Positions 1-6,250 of a stretch of 6,257 nucleotides of DNA are shown in pieces. The translations under genes were made by a program, and so were the position numbers. The DNA is from Lachnospiraceae bacterium (lineage in GTDB: Bacteria > Bacillota_A > Clostridia > Lachnospirales > Lachnospiraceae). The DNA lies in the NCBI GenBank assembly GCA_024699595.1, contig JAILPG010000022.1, positions 1 through 6,257 on the forward strand. Direction: 5' to 3'. How positions within the stretch are numbered: the first letter of the stretch is position 1; each line of letters begins with the position of its first letter. The notes under the pieces are model-generated. The model ran no database searches. It was not told the origin of the DNA and was given only the letters and a program-made list of their open reading frames with translations.

Positions 1-31
1 AAAGCCTTATTCGATATTCAAAGTATATACG

Positions 32-66
32 TAGCCTGAATTAGATCAGGTAGAGGCATCAGGCTA
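32..66. repeat. Inverted repeat with alternative pairings
   Basis: TAGCCTGA (32-39) is the exact reverse complement of TCAGGCTA (59-66), giving an 8-bp stem with a 19-nt loop. The left arm also holds CCTGA (35-39), which can pair with TCAGG (46-50) across a 6-nt loop. GGCA (55-58) can pair with TGCC (68-71), just past the outer stem. The long stem excludes both short ones, so a transcript could adopt two competing folds. The pairings are read directly from the sequence; any switching role is only inferred. Confidence 0.45.
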
Positions 67-80
67 GTGCCATTAAAAGA

Positions 81-100
81 CCGAAGTGTAAAAGCTTCGG
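81..100. repeat. 6-bp inverted repeat, possible weak terminator
   Basis: CCGAAG (81-86) and CTTCGG (95-100) form a perfect 6-bp stem with an 8-nt loop. Read on the minus strand it is followed by TCTTTTAATGG, a mediocre U-tract that could make it a backup terminator for transcripts passing the stronger site at 174-212. Read on the plus strand there is no U-tract. A structural role in a plus-strand RNA is equally possible. Confidence 0.35.
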
Positions 101-173
101 GAATTTATAAATATCAACCATGAGTTGGTAAATAGCCATATCATTACTTTAAGCTAAAATCAATACCGCAAAT

Positions 174-212
174 GAAAAAGCAAGTGTGATAAATCTCATG
201 ATCACACTTGCT
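174..212 (-). terminator. Intrinsic terminator of the zinc-ribbon peptide gene
   Basis: On the minus strand AGCAAGTGTGAT (212-201) and ATCACACTTGCT (190-179) make a perfect 12-bp stem with a 10-nt loop, followed at once by TTTTTC. This is a classic rho-independent terminator, beginning about 45 nt after the stop codon of the 85-residue gene. The plus-strand reading has no T-run after the stem, so it looks one-directional. Confidence 0.88.
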
Positions 213-257
213 CAGAGCATCATTCCTGTTGTCTGCTATCCTTTGTAAGATCTCGTT

Positions 258-515
258 TTATACACCCAACGTTGTATCTGAATGAACGGTTTTGGTGGAA
301 CCACATTGGGGACAGGGCCTTCCGTTACGATCGGTCGAAAGACCGCCGAAATCGACCCCGCAGCCATAACAGTGAAAATAGCCGGTCCCGGTATCTACCT
401 CGAAATAGACATAATCATCATCACCCTCACCGTCATCCGTCTCGCCGGTTCCGCCTGTCACTTTCTCCATATCATCAATGCTCAGTTCCCTGATCTTGTC
501 ATCACTGTTGATCAT
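258..515 (-). CDS. Double-glycine-leader peptide with zinc-ribbon-like core
   Basis: This 85-residue protein has two parts. Residues 1-22 end in ELSIDDMEKVTGG, which matches the double-glycine leader used by class II bacteriocins and related exported peptides, normally cleaved after GG by a C39-peptidase ABC transporter. Residues 23-85 would be the mature product. They start with a strongly acidic stretch (residues 25-41), then carry C49-x2-C52 and C68-x2-C71, each knuckle followed by Gly, with the two pairs 15 residues apart as in a zinc ribbon. The core has about 12 acidic against 3 Lys/Arg residues, unlike cationic bacteriocins. The ATG at 515 follows AAGGAGAG by 7 nt. The gene has its own promoter and terminator, so it looks monocistronic. 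No transporter, protease or modification enzyme lies in the window. Export after GG cleavage is inferred. If it is not exported it could be a small cytoplasmic zinc-ribbon protein. I do not recognise a named family. Confidence 0.85.
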   Translation of the reverse strand: MINSDDKIRELSIDDMEKVTGGTGETDDGEGDDDYVYFEVDTGTGYFHCYGCGVDFGGLSTDRNGRPCPQCGSTKTVHSDTTLGV

Positions 516-537
516 ATACCTGCTCTCCTTTTCTCAT
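502..537 (-). other. Possible short upstream ORF overlapping the peptide start
   Basis: An 11-codon frame (MRKGEQVYDQQ) starts at 537 and stops 11 nt beyond the main ATG, in a different frame. It has a Shine-Dalgarno-like AGGAGA at 547-552, spaced 9 nt from its ATG. A second frame of 11 codons, 547 to 512, ends in TGA overlapping the main ATG as ATGA, but its own ribosome site is too close. Either could couple or limit translation of the peptide gene. They may equally be chance products of a purine-rich leader. Confidence 0.2.
523..530 (-). promoter_or_regulatory. Ribosome binding site fixing the peptide start
   Basis: AAGGAGAG on the minus strand lies 7 nt before the ATG at 515. It supports that start and so the intact double-glycine leader. 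Confidence 0.8.
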
Positions 538-616
538 CCCTACACATCTCCTGCAGACTTTTATATCACTTATAACACATCAGCCACGAGATCATTTGTT
601 TCTGTCCATCTGTTCT

Positions 617-645
617 ATTATACGAAACTCTTTTTAAGATGGCAG
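617..645 (-). promoter_or_regulatory. Sigma-A-type promoter of the zinc-ribbon peptide gene
   Basis: On the minus strand there is a perfect -10 TATAAT (622-617), a 17-nt spacer, and -35 CTGCCA (645-640), matching TTGACA at 4 of 6 positions. Transcription would start near 610, giving a leader of about 95 nt. The site lies in the 153-bp gap after the kinase gene. No terminator is visible between the kinase stop and this promoter, so some read-through from the kinase is possible. Confidence 0.65.
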
Positions 646-668
646 TATATTTTCATCGGAAACACAGA

Positions 669-2816
669 TCATGTCCCGCCTCCGCCACGCACTATATAAG
701 CGACCTCATGTCTGGAAAGGTACTTATCGGCACTTGCTTCATCTTTTACGCAGACAGCCTTATAGTGCGGCTCCAAAATAGCCCTGATCTCCTTAAGCTT
801 ATCAGCGGACTCGTTGATCACAAGCACTACAGGCTTATCATCCGATAGTGATACGTCTGTCGTGCTATCCTTATCGTTATGATCTGATCCTGCAGAGACA
901 GTGTCACCTTTGGACAATGTTTTTTTACGCTGTTCCTCCTGCCACTGTTCCTCGGTAAGCCTTAGACTGTCATCGATATATCTTATCAGTATGGCTTCAA
1001 GATCTGAGTACATAACAGGCTTGGAGAGATAATCATTGAAGCCCTCTTTAATATATGAGTCTCTGGCACCGACAATGGCATCAGCCGTCAGAGCTATGAC
1101 CGGTATATCATCAGCCAGGTGTTCCTGCCTGATGTTGTTAAGCGTCTGAGTACCGGACATGCCCGGCATCATCTGGTCGAGCATGATAAGGTCATACTTC
1201 GAGCTCTTCAGAAGATCTATGGCTTCCTGTCCCGACATAGCCGTGGTGACCTGCATCCTTGTATCACGCATCAGTCCGGAGATCACATCGAGATTCATCT
1301 CGTTATCATCAACGATCAGGACTCTGGCTGCAGGTGCGATGAGCCTTGGCTTATACTCCGTCATCTCCGCACGCGCCTTAAGCAGATGCTCGGTATAGTT
1401 GCCTATCGGAGTATCATCGACCACCTGCTGTGATACGGCAGCCGTGAATGTAGATCCGCTTCCGTATTCGCTTTTTACGGTGACATCACCGTTCATCATC
1501 TCAGCAAGCTGCTTGACTATATTCAGTCCCAGACCGGTGCCCTCGATATTTCTGTTGCGCGTCTCATCAAGTCTCTGGAATGAAGTAAAGAGCTTATCCA
1601 GATCCTCCTTACGGATTCCCATGCCGCTGTCGGTCACGCTGCAGGTCAGCATGCCGGTATCCCGGTCATACGATATAGAGAGTCTGACCGTGCCCTTTTC
1701 CGTATACTTGATCGCGTTATTCGTGAGATTTAAGATGATCTGTCTGATCCTGATCTCATCACCGTACAATACAGAGGGAATATCGGGATCCACGATCAGA
1801 TCATAGATGAGTCCTTTATTCTGCGCTTTTTTCATGGTCATATTGACGATGTCATTGAGCACGGATGCGAAGTCATATTTTACGGGGACGAGCTCCATCT
1901 TGCCGGATTCTATTTTGCTTAAGTCCAGGATGTCATTAATGATGGAAAGCAGTGTGTTGCCGGCACTTTTGATATTTAATGCGTACTTCCTTACACGATC
2001 ATCTTTTGCATCTCTGAGTATCATTTCATCCATGCCGATGATTGCATTCATGGGAGTACGGATCTCATGCGACATATTTGCAAGGAAGTTGCTCTTGGCC
2101 TGATTGGCTACATCCGCACGCTCTCTCTGCAGCTCGAGCTCATCCATCGTCTTCGTAAGCTTCAGATAGTCGGGTGTCTCAATGACGAACAGCATCGTGA
2201 ATGCGGCGATCGAACACATATAAAAGCTTAGGAGAACCTTCGGGAAGAATATTGCCTGCAGTACGAATCCGGATATGATCAGAACCATGAATATCAGCAC
2301 AGCAAGCTTCTGACGCTTTTCGAGCTGATCCCTGAGAAGCCACAGAAACAGTGCTGACAGAATGCCGACTATGATCTGTCCGAGATAGCTTAAAAAATAC
2401 ACCGGACCATGTGTGTACCTGCCGGCCTCATCGAAGAAGAACACCCAACCGGTGAACAGGTTTATAGATATCAATATGTTGAACGAGACAAAGACAACCG
2501 TATTGATGCGCATATAATGTCTGATACGGGCATCATTGAAAAATGAATTGATATATCTGGCAAATAAGTAGAATGCGTATGCTCCGGCCAGGAAATATAC
2601 GGTGTTGACCACCAGATTGACCGTAGGGTCTATGAGATGACCATAATCGATCATACGCGCAGTGAGAACGTCAAGGATCTCACTGATAAGGATCCACTTA
2701 ACCCATTTACGGTAGCATTTATTGCTTTCGGATGCATTGGGATATTCGATATGCAGATACAAAAGCAGGATTATCAGAAATCCCGTTGCCGACACTTCAA
2801 AAAAAATATTATACAT
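669..2816 (-). CDS. Seven-TM hybrid sensor histidine kinase
   Basis: This 715-residue membrane protein should autophosphorylate and pass phosphate to its own receiver and on through a phosphorelay. Residues 5-212 contain about seven hydrophobic segments (near 5-22, 38-52, 66-86, 104-126, 138-160, 170-190, 193-212), forming a sensor module I cannot assign to a named family. A short coiled linker leads to HisKA with the H-box SHEIRTPMN, His250. The HATPase domain follows, with N-box N363/N367, DSGMG at 396-400 and GTGLGL at 427-431. The receiver (about 497-613) has D503/D504, phospho-acceptor D547, T577 and K599, all intact. Residues 615-661 are a charged linker. Residues 662-715 resemble the first half of a second receiver without its acidic pocket, ending in RGGGGT. 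ATG 2816 is the first possible start after an in-frame TAA and has no Shine-Dalgarno sequence. No partner Hpt or DNA-binding regulator is in the window, so the output is unknown. Confidence 0.93.
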   Translation of the reverse strand: MYNIFFEVSATGFLIILLLYLHIEYPNASESNKCYRKWVKWILISEILDVLTARMIDYGHLIDPTVNLVVNTVYFLAGAYAFYLFARYINSFFNDARIRHYMRINTVVFVSFNILISINLFTGWVFFFDEAGRYTHGPVYFLSYLGQIIVGILSALFLWLLRDQLEKRQKLAVLIFMVLIISGFVLQAIFFPKVLLSFYMCSIAAFTMLFVIETPDYLKLTKTMDELELQRERADVANQAKSNFLANMSHEIRTPMNAIIGMDEMILRDAKDDRVRKYALNIKSAGNTLLSIINDILDLSKIESGKMELVPVKYDFASVLNDIVNMTMKKAQNKGLIYDLIVDPDIPSVLYGDEIRIRQIILNLTNNAIKYTEKGTVRLSISYDRDTGMLTCSVTDSGMGIRKEDLDKLFTSFQRLDETRNRNIEGTGLGLNIVKQLAEMMNGDVTVKSEYGSGSTFTAAVSQQVVDDTPIGNYTEHLLKARAEMTEYKPRLIAPAARVLIVDDNEMNLDVISGLMRDTRMQVTTAMSGQEAIDLLKSSKYDLIMLDQMMPGMSGTQTLNNIRQEHLADDIPVIALTADAIVGARDSYIKEGFNDYLSKPVMYSDLEAILIRYIDDSLRLTEEQWQEEQRKKTLSKGDTVSAGSDHNDKDSTTDVSLSDDKPVVLVINESADKLKEIRAILEPHYKAVCVKDEASADKYLSRHEVAYIVRGGGGT

Positions 2817-2822
2817 AAATTG

Positions 2823-2851
2823 ACTATAGCAATTGAGAGGTTATTTTTCAA
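2823..2851 (-). promoter_or_regulatory. Kinase promoter positioned for a leaderless mRNA
   Basis: On the minus strand: -35 TTGAAA (2851-2846, 5 of 6), a 17-nt spacer, and extended -10 TGC-TATAGT (TATAGT at 2828-2823, 5 of 6). Six bases then precede the ATG of the kinase, so the canonical +1 falls on the A of the ATG at 2816. The lack of any Shine-Dalgarno sequence fits leaderless translation. A second TATAAT at 2813-2808 lies inside codons 2-3 but has no good -35, and would start a transcript without this ATG. Confidence 0.6.
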
Positions 2852-2883
2852 CGGCAAAACACACGTTTACACGATACCATGCT

Positions 2884-5013
2884 TTAATCAAAGGACAGTC
2901 CGTATCCCCTCTCATACAGATGATCATCACCGTATGAAAGCGCTCCGTCAGGGTTCTCCTCTACTACGGGGATATTTACCGGAAGCTTCCCCTTAGGATC
3001 GTTAAGGCCAAAAACAGTATCAAAAGCGGCCAGTATATTGGCGTTTCTTGCCACAAGACCAAAACCGCTCTCTGTTCTTTCCGTCGGATCGATATCAAGT
3101 CCCGAGCCAAGATAAGCCAGAACTACTGCATCCGCATCTTTATATATGGCTGCATCATAAGGGAGGTTCTCACTTATAAGAACAAACTTCCCACCTGCCT
3201 TATGTGTATCCTCAATGGCACTTATCATTGCCTTATACTGAGGACTCTCTTTATCAAGCGCACCCTTTCCCGATGCATAGGAAAAGCCCACAACAACATC
3301 CGCTGAAGATATATGTTCTTTTATCTCATCCGTATAATGAAGTTTTTCATCAGCAGACGAGTCATAATAATAATCTATCGGGATATCGGCATCAGGATCT
3401 ATAATGCCTTTCTCTTTAAGCTCATTTATTGCATGGCCAAGCGTTACGGCATCATTTTGCAGCCGGCCAAAGACAGCGATCCTGCCGCTGTCTTTTGAAA
3501 GAGGCAGGAGGCCGGAATCATTCTTTAAAAGTGTAATGGCATCTGATGCTATCATCATCTCCGTTTCATGATGCGGATCCGATCCGATCGTATCCAAACT
3601 ATTCTTTACTCTTTCCTCGATATCGTTTTCTGCCTGTCCGGTCTGTGTCATATCAAATATGCCGTATTTTGCCTTAAGCCCGAGGATACGTTTTACGCTC
3701 TCATTTATTCTGTTTTCGCTTATATCGCCCGCTTCAACCTTCTTCTCTATCCCCAAAATATAATCATCATATAATGCAGCAACTTCGCCGTTTTTAAGAT
3801 CTGCCGGAAGAAGCAGGATGTCCACGCCGGCATTAATTACCTTTTCAGCAATGTTTATACGATATTCGGCCGAATCCTCCTCACCCGGAACCAGTCCGGC
3901 CGTCCGTATGGCATCCATCTCCAGTGCATCTGTTATGACAACTCCGCCGTATCCGAGATCATTACGAAGGATGTCCGTTATTATCTTCTTTGACATGGTC
4001 GCGGGATAAATACCCTTAGTTATCCCATCCCCAAATACCACTTCATCATCAATAAGCGGATATGTTATATGGGCTGTCATGATCATATCCGCACCGTTTT
4101 CTATCGCATTTTTAAACGGAACCAGTTCCGTCTCCATTATCTCTTCATATGTCTTTTCAACCGACGGAGTACCGATATGGCTGTCCGTTTCCGTATCACC
4201 ATGCCCTGGAAAATGCTTATATGTCGCAATCACATTGCTTTTTGAAAGACCGGCCGCATATGCCATTCCAAGTTTGGAAACAATTGCGGGATCATCGGAA
4301 AATGACCTGGTACCTATGACCGGGTTAGCAGGATTATTATTCACATCGATATCGGGTGCAAAATCAGTATTAAAACCGGCTGCCGAAAGCTCTTCTCCAA
4401 GGATAGTCCCTGTTTTTTCAGCATTCTCGGCCGCATCCTTTGTTGCACCTATTGCCATGTTTCCCGTCATACGCGTTCCCGAATTCAAACGTATGACTAT
4501 ACCGCCCTCCTCATCTACACAGGTCAGGTAAGGAATATGAACGGATGTATTCTCTGTTTCCCTGTTGTTTTCCTGCAGATCATTAAGAAATCTCGTAACC
4601 TGTTCGGTACCTGAAATGTTCGAACCATAGAGTATCACCCCTCCGTACTGATGTTTCTTCAATGCTTCTTTAAGCTCCGGAAAGGCATTAAGATCCGTCA
4701 CGTTTTCGTCATTCCAGGTTCGAAACGCCGGAATGATCATCTGTGAGATCTTTTCGTCCATGGACATCCCTGCTATTATATTGTCCATTATGTTCTCCGA
4801 TATGTTCACCGATATGCTGTCCGTATTGTTCTCCGGTATACTGTCCGTTATGCTCTCCGTTATGTTCTCCTGTGTGCTGTCCGGTATATTTTCCGGTATA
4901 TTATCCGGTCCGTTTATATTCACGTTACCGGCACAGGCAGATAACAATATCACGCCCGTCAAAGCTGCCGCCACAAGGCCGGATCTTGTCAGTTTTATCA
5001 ATGATCTTTTCAT
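2884..5013 (-). CDS. nagZ: NagZ-type GH3 beta-N-acetylglucosaminidase lipoprotein
   Basis: This enzyme is expected to release N-acetylglucosamine from muropeptides or other beta-GlcNAc glycans outside the membrane. The signal peptide (1-26) ends in lipobox LSAC with C27 as the lipid anchor. Residues 37-80 form a tetrapeptide-repeat linker. The GH3 catalytic barrel follows from about residue 78, with DEEGG at 167-171, the NagZ signature KHFPGHGD at 266-273 followed by D277-S278-H279, whose Asp-His pair is the general acid/base in NagZ, and predicted nucleophile D362 in ITDALEM. Residues from about 485 to 709 are a GH3 C-terminal domain, ending with a GKLPVNIPV segment, so the layout resembles the two-domain Bacillus NagZ rather than the short Gram-negative form. 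GGAGGA lies 7 nt before the ATG. It begins 23 bp after the small lipoprotein gene and is probably co-transcribed. Some GH3 enzymes of this subgroup are phosphorylases, and sequence alone does not exclude that. Confidence 0.92.
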   Translation of the reverse strand: MKRSLIKLTRSGLVAAALTGVILLSACAGNVNINGPDNIPENIPDSTQENITESITDSIPENNTDSISVNISENIMDNIIAGMSMDEKISQMIIPAFRTWNDENVTDLNAFPELKEALKKHQYGGVILYGSNISGTEQVTRFLNDLQENNRETENTSVHIPYLTCVDEEGGIVIRLNSGTRMTGNMAIGATKDAAENAEKTGTILGEELSAAGFNTDFAPDIDVNNNPANPVIGTRSFSDDPAIVSKLGMAYAAGLSKSNVIATYKHFPGHGDTETDSHIGTPSVEKTYEEIMETELVPFKNAIENGADMIMTAHITYPLIDDEVVFGDGITKGIYPATMSKKIITDILRNDLGYGGVVITDALEMDAIRTAGLVPGEEDSAEYRINIAEKVINAGVDILLLPADLKNGEVAALYDDYILGIEKKVEAGDISENRINESVKRILGLKAKYGIFDMTQTGQAENDIEERVKNSLDTIGSDPHHETEMMIASDAITLLKNDSGLLPLSKDSGRIAVFGRLQNDAVTLGHAINELKEKGIIDPDADIPIDYYYDSSADEKLHYTDEIKEHISSADVVVGFSYASGKGALDKESPQYKAMISAIEDTHKAGGKFVLISENLPYDAAIYKDADAVVLAYLGSGLDIDPTERTESGFGLVARNANILAAFDTVFGLNDPKGKLPVNIPVVEENPDGALSYGDDHLYERGYGLSFD
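4774..4905 (-). repeat. Degenerate 12-bp tandem repeat coding a tetrapeptide linker
   Basis: Residues 37-80 of the GH3 lipoprotein read as eleven consecutive four-residue units of pattern (D/E)(N/S)I(P/T/S): DNIP, ENIP, DSTQ, ENIT, ESIT, DSIP, ENNT, DSIS, VNIS, ENIM, DNII. At DNA level the plus strand shows the same 12-bp rhythm (variants of tccgttatgctc). The last one or two units may already belong to the first helix of the catalytic domain. The repeat lies between the lipid anchor and the enzyme, so a spacer role is the simple reading. Confidence 0.8.
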
Positions 5014-5036
5014 ATTATGATCCTCCGCTATGAATC

Positions 5037-5390
5037 TTAATCATCTGCCCGAACGATTGTATAGCCCACGCCATCGGTGAGTTTTCCTTTTTTCTCAAAA
5101 TGCAGCACATTATACATCACCGGACCATCTTCGTCCTCCCACGGAGAACCAAAGCTGTAATATAATTCGGCTGTCTTGCCGTCTATCTGACAGTCTCCTC
5201 CGGCAACAACGCTTCCTGTTTCATCCATCATTTCCCATGTGTTATCCTCAAAGATCTGTATCCGGACATTGTATTCGGGATAATCCCAGAGGCCGCAAAA
5301 GCTGACGTCTTTCGAGCCACAGCCTTCCAGGATCACAAGTATGAGACAGGCTGTTATCAGGGATACGATCCCCTTTTTCTTATCATTCAT
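5037..5390 (-). CDS. Small lipoprotein of unknown function
   Basis: This 117-residue protein starts with a basic head (NDKKK), a hydrophobic segment (residues 8-21) and L-E-G-C, with C24 as the likely lipidated cysteine. Glu at the -2 position is unusual for a lipobox, so a plain membrane anchor is an alternative. The rest is short and beta-rich: CGLWDYPEYNVRIQIFEDN, an aromatic-charged hairpin pattern, then DETGSVVAGGDCQIDGKTAELYY and a final strand near residues 105-113. This alternation of W/F, DG-type turns and short strands resembles small lipocalin-like or copper-resistance-like barrels, but I cannot assign a family. C32 and C67 could form a disulfide. A GAGGAGAA ribosome site overlaps the stop region of the upstream phosphatase gene, whose stop is 17 bp away, so translation may be coupled. 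It sits between the phosphatase and the GH3 enzyme in one apparent operon. A cell-envelope role is inferred only from this context. Confidence 0.8.
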   Translation of the reverse strand: MNDKKKGIVSLITACLILVILEGCGSKDVSFCGLWDYPEYNVRIQIFEDNTWEMMDETGSVVAGGDCQIDGKTAELYYSFGSPWEDEDGPVMYNVLHFEKKGKLTDGVGYTIVRADD

Positions 5391-5407
5391 AAGTCGGTTC
5401 TCCTCTG

Positions 5408-6250
5408 TCAGTATTCCTCAACAAACATCCCGGTAAGCCTCGGGACACCAAATCTGCTTGTAAACAGGTCGCACTTGCACAGGAATTCATAAAATATATG
5501 CCGTCCCTGACCGGATAAAGATTCATAATTGCCCTGTCCTTTTGCAAGGATCACATCTGCTTCATCAAGCGCATTCTTTGAATCCTCGGGCATCATATCA
5601 TATATCGTACCCGCGATCGCCTCTCCATTTGACAGAATGTCTGCCACTTTATCAAGGCCGGTGTATCTCGCATCATCTATCGTTGCATCATTTAGGACTT
5701 CCTTGCCGCGTACCAAAGCCTTTACCTTTATCTGTGGAAATCTTTTTATAAGCTGTTCTATCATAAGCTTATCAAGTACGATCTCTGCGCAGTTATCGCA
5801 TATTAACAGGAAGGAAGCGGCCTTTTCGCATTCTTTTAAGAAAGATCTGTAGGTCTTCTCGTCATCCTCCCGCATCGTTGTTTCGGCAAAAAGGGCAAGA
5901 AATTCATCCTGATCCACATGATTCATTGCACCAAAATCAACATAGTTGCCAATGCGCGCCATGACAAGTGATCTTGCTAACGGATCCTCAGAGTTTTCAA
6001 TTTCTGTGCGCAGCTTATCCTCCATATTCAGCATCAGGTCATTATACTGTTTCTTGATATCCGAATAGTCTGCGCCCCTGCCAAAATACCTTACATGAAC
6101 TTTATTAAAAAGGTAGACCATATACGGGCTTGTATCGTTTTCACTCCTGCCGTCAAGCAGGGCTTTGATCTCTGCAAGATATTCAGCATTGTCTGTTTTA
6201 TTCAGTTGTCGGTCATACATGCACTTGGCACAGCTTTCTGATATCCGCAT
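5408..6250 (-). CDS. DUF89/ARMT1-like damage-control phosphatase
   Basis: This 280-residue cytoplasmic protein belongs to the DUF89 metal-dependent phosphatases, thought to hydrolyse damaged or excess sugar phosphates and similar metabolites. The N-terminal C7-x2-C10 pair marks the prokaryotic CxxC-type subfamily. GNYVDFG (101-107), ICDNCAEIVLD (150-160), VRGKEVLNDATIDDA (180-194) and ILAKGQGNYESL (234-245) are the characteristic family blocks. D152, N153 and D188 are the expected metal ligands and K237 is in the phosphate-binding loop. A C-x-C pair (C258, C260) lies in the final helix region. Length is normal for the family and no key residue is missing. The ATG at 6250 places the CxxC where the family has it, but only 7 bases lie upstream in the window, so its ribosome site and promoter are out of view and a slightly earlier start is not excluded. 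The true substrate cannot be read from sequence. It is the first visible gene of the cluster with the lipoprotein and GH3 genes. Confidence 0.9.
   Translation of the reverse strand: MRISESCAKCMYDRQLNKTDNAEYLAEIKALLDGRSENDTSPYMVYLFNKVHVRYFGRGADYSDIKKQYNDLMLNMEDKLRTEIENSEDPLARSLVMARIGNYVDFGAMNHVDQDEFLALFAETTMREDDEKTYRSFLKECEKAASFLLICDNCAEIVLDKLMIEQLIKRFPQIKVKALVRGKEVLNDATIDDARYTGLDKVADILSNGEAIAGTIYDMMPEDSKNALDEADVILAKGQGNYESLSGQGRHIFYEFLCKCDLFTSRFGVPRLTGMFVEEY

Larger units (their letters stand above)
1..172. other. Gene-free left edge with inverted repeats
   Basis: No reading frame here has both a plausible start and a ribosome site. The stretch carries several short inverted repeats, listed separately, and is AT-rich outside them. 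It lies beyond the terminator of the zinc-ribbon peptide gene, so it probably belongs to another unit. It could be the 3' end of a plus-strand gene or RNA entering from the left, a small structured RNA, or the terminal hairpins of a mobile element. The sequence alone does not decide between these. Confidence 0.4.

Noticed and set aside
1..39. Plus-strand open frame from the left edge ending KALFDIQSIYVA-stop
   Set aside because: Thirteen codons cut by the window edge cannot be distinguished from chance, and no protein family is recognisable.
59..139. A 26-codon minus-strand ORF (MAIYQLMVDIYKFPKLLHFG onward) over the left-edge hairpins
   Set aside because: It has no ribosome site, lies beyond the terminator of the peptide gene, and its codons coincide with the inverted repeat at 81-100.
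516..616. A second promoter nearer the peptide gene using TATAAG or TATAAA
   Set aside because: No acceptable -35 hexamer lies at 16-18 nt spacing, whereas the site at 617-645 has a perfect -10 with correct spacing.
622..690. A frameshift that would extend the kinase into a full second receiver
   Set aside because: The two other minus-strand frames past the stop hit stops within about 8 to 15 codons and show no receiver-like strand or phospho-acceptor motif.
1399..2103. Long plus-strand frames opposite the kinase gene
   Set aside because: They lie wholly antisense to conserved HisKA, HATPase and receiver codons and look like mirror-frame artefacts.
2817..2883. A terminator between the GH3 gene and the kinase gene
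   Set aside because: The repeated CGTGT motifs are direct repeats. No stem longer than a few base pairs followed by a T-run is present, so read-through from the GH3 operon cannot be excluded.
4733..5033. Plus-strand frames rich in repeated S/I/M/F or C/P/S patterns
   Set aside because: They are antisense shadows of the 12-bp repeat in the GH3 lipoprotein gene and have no ribosome site or family resemblance.
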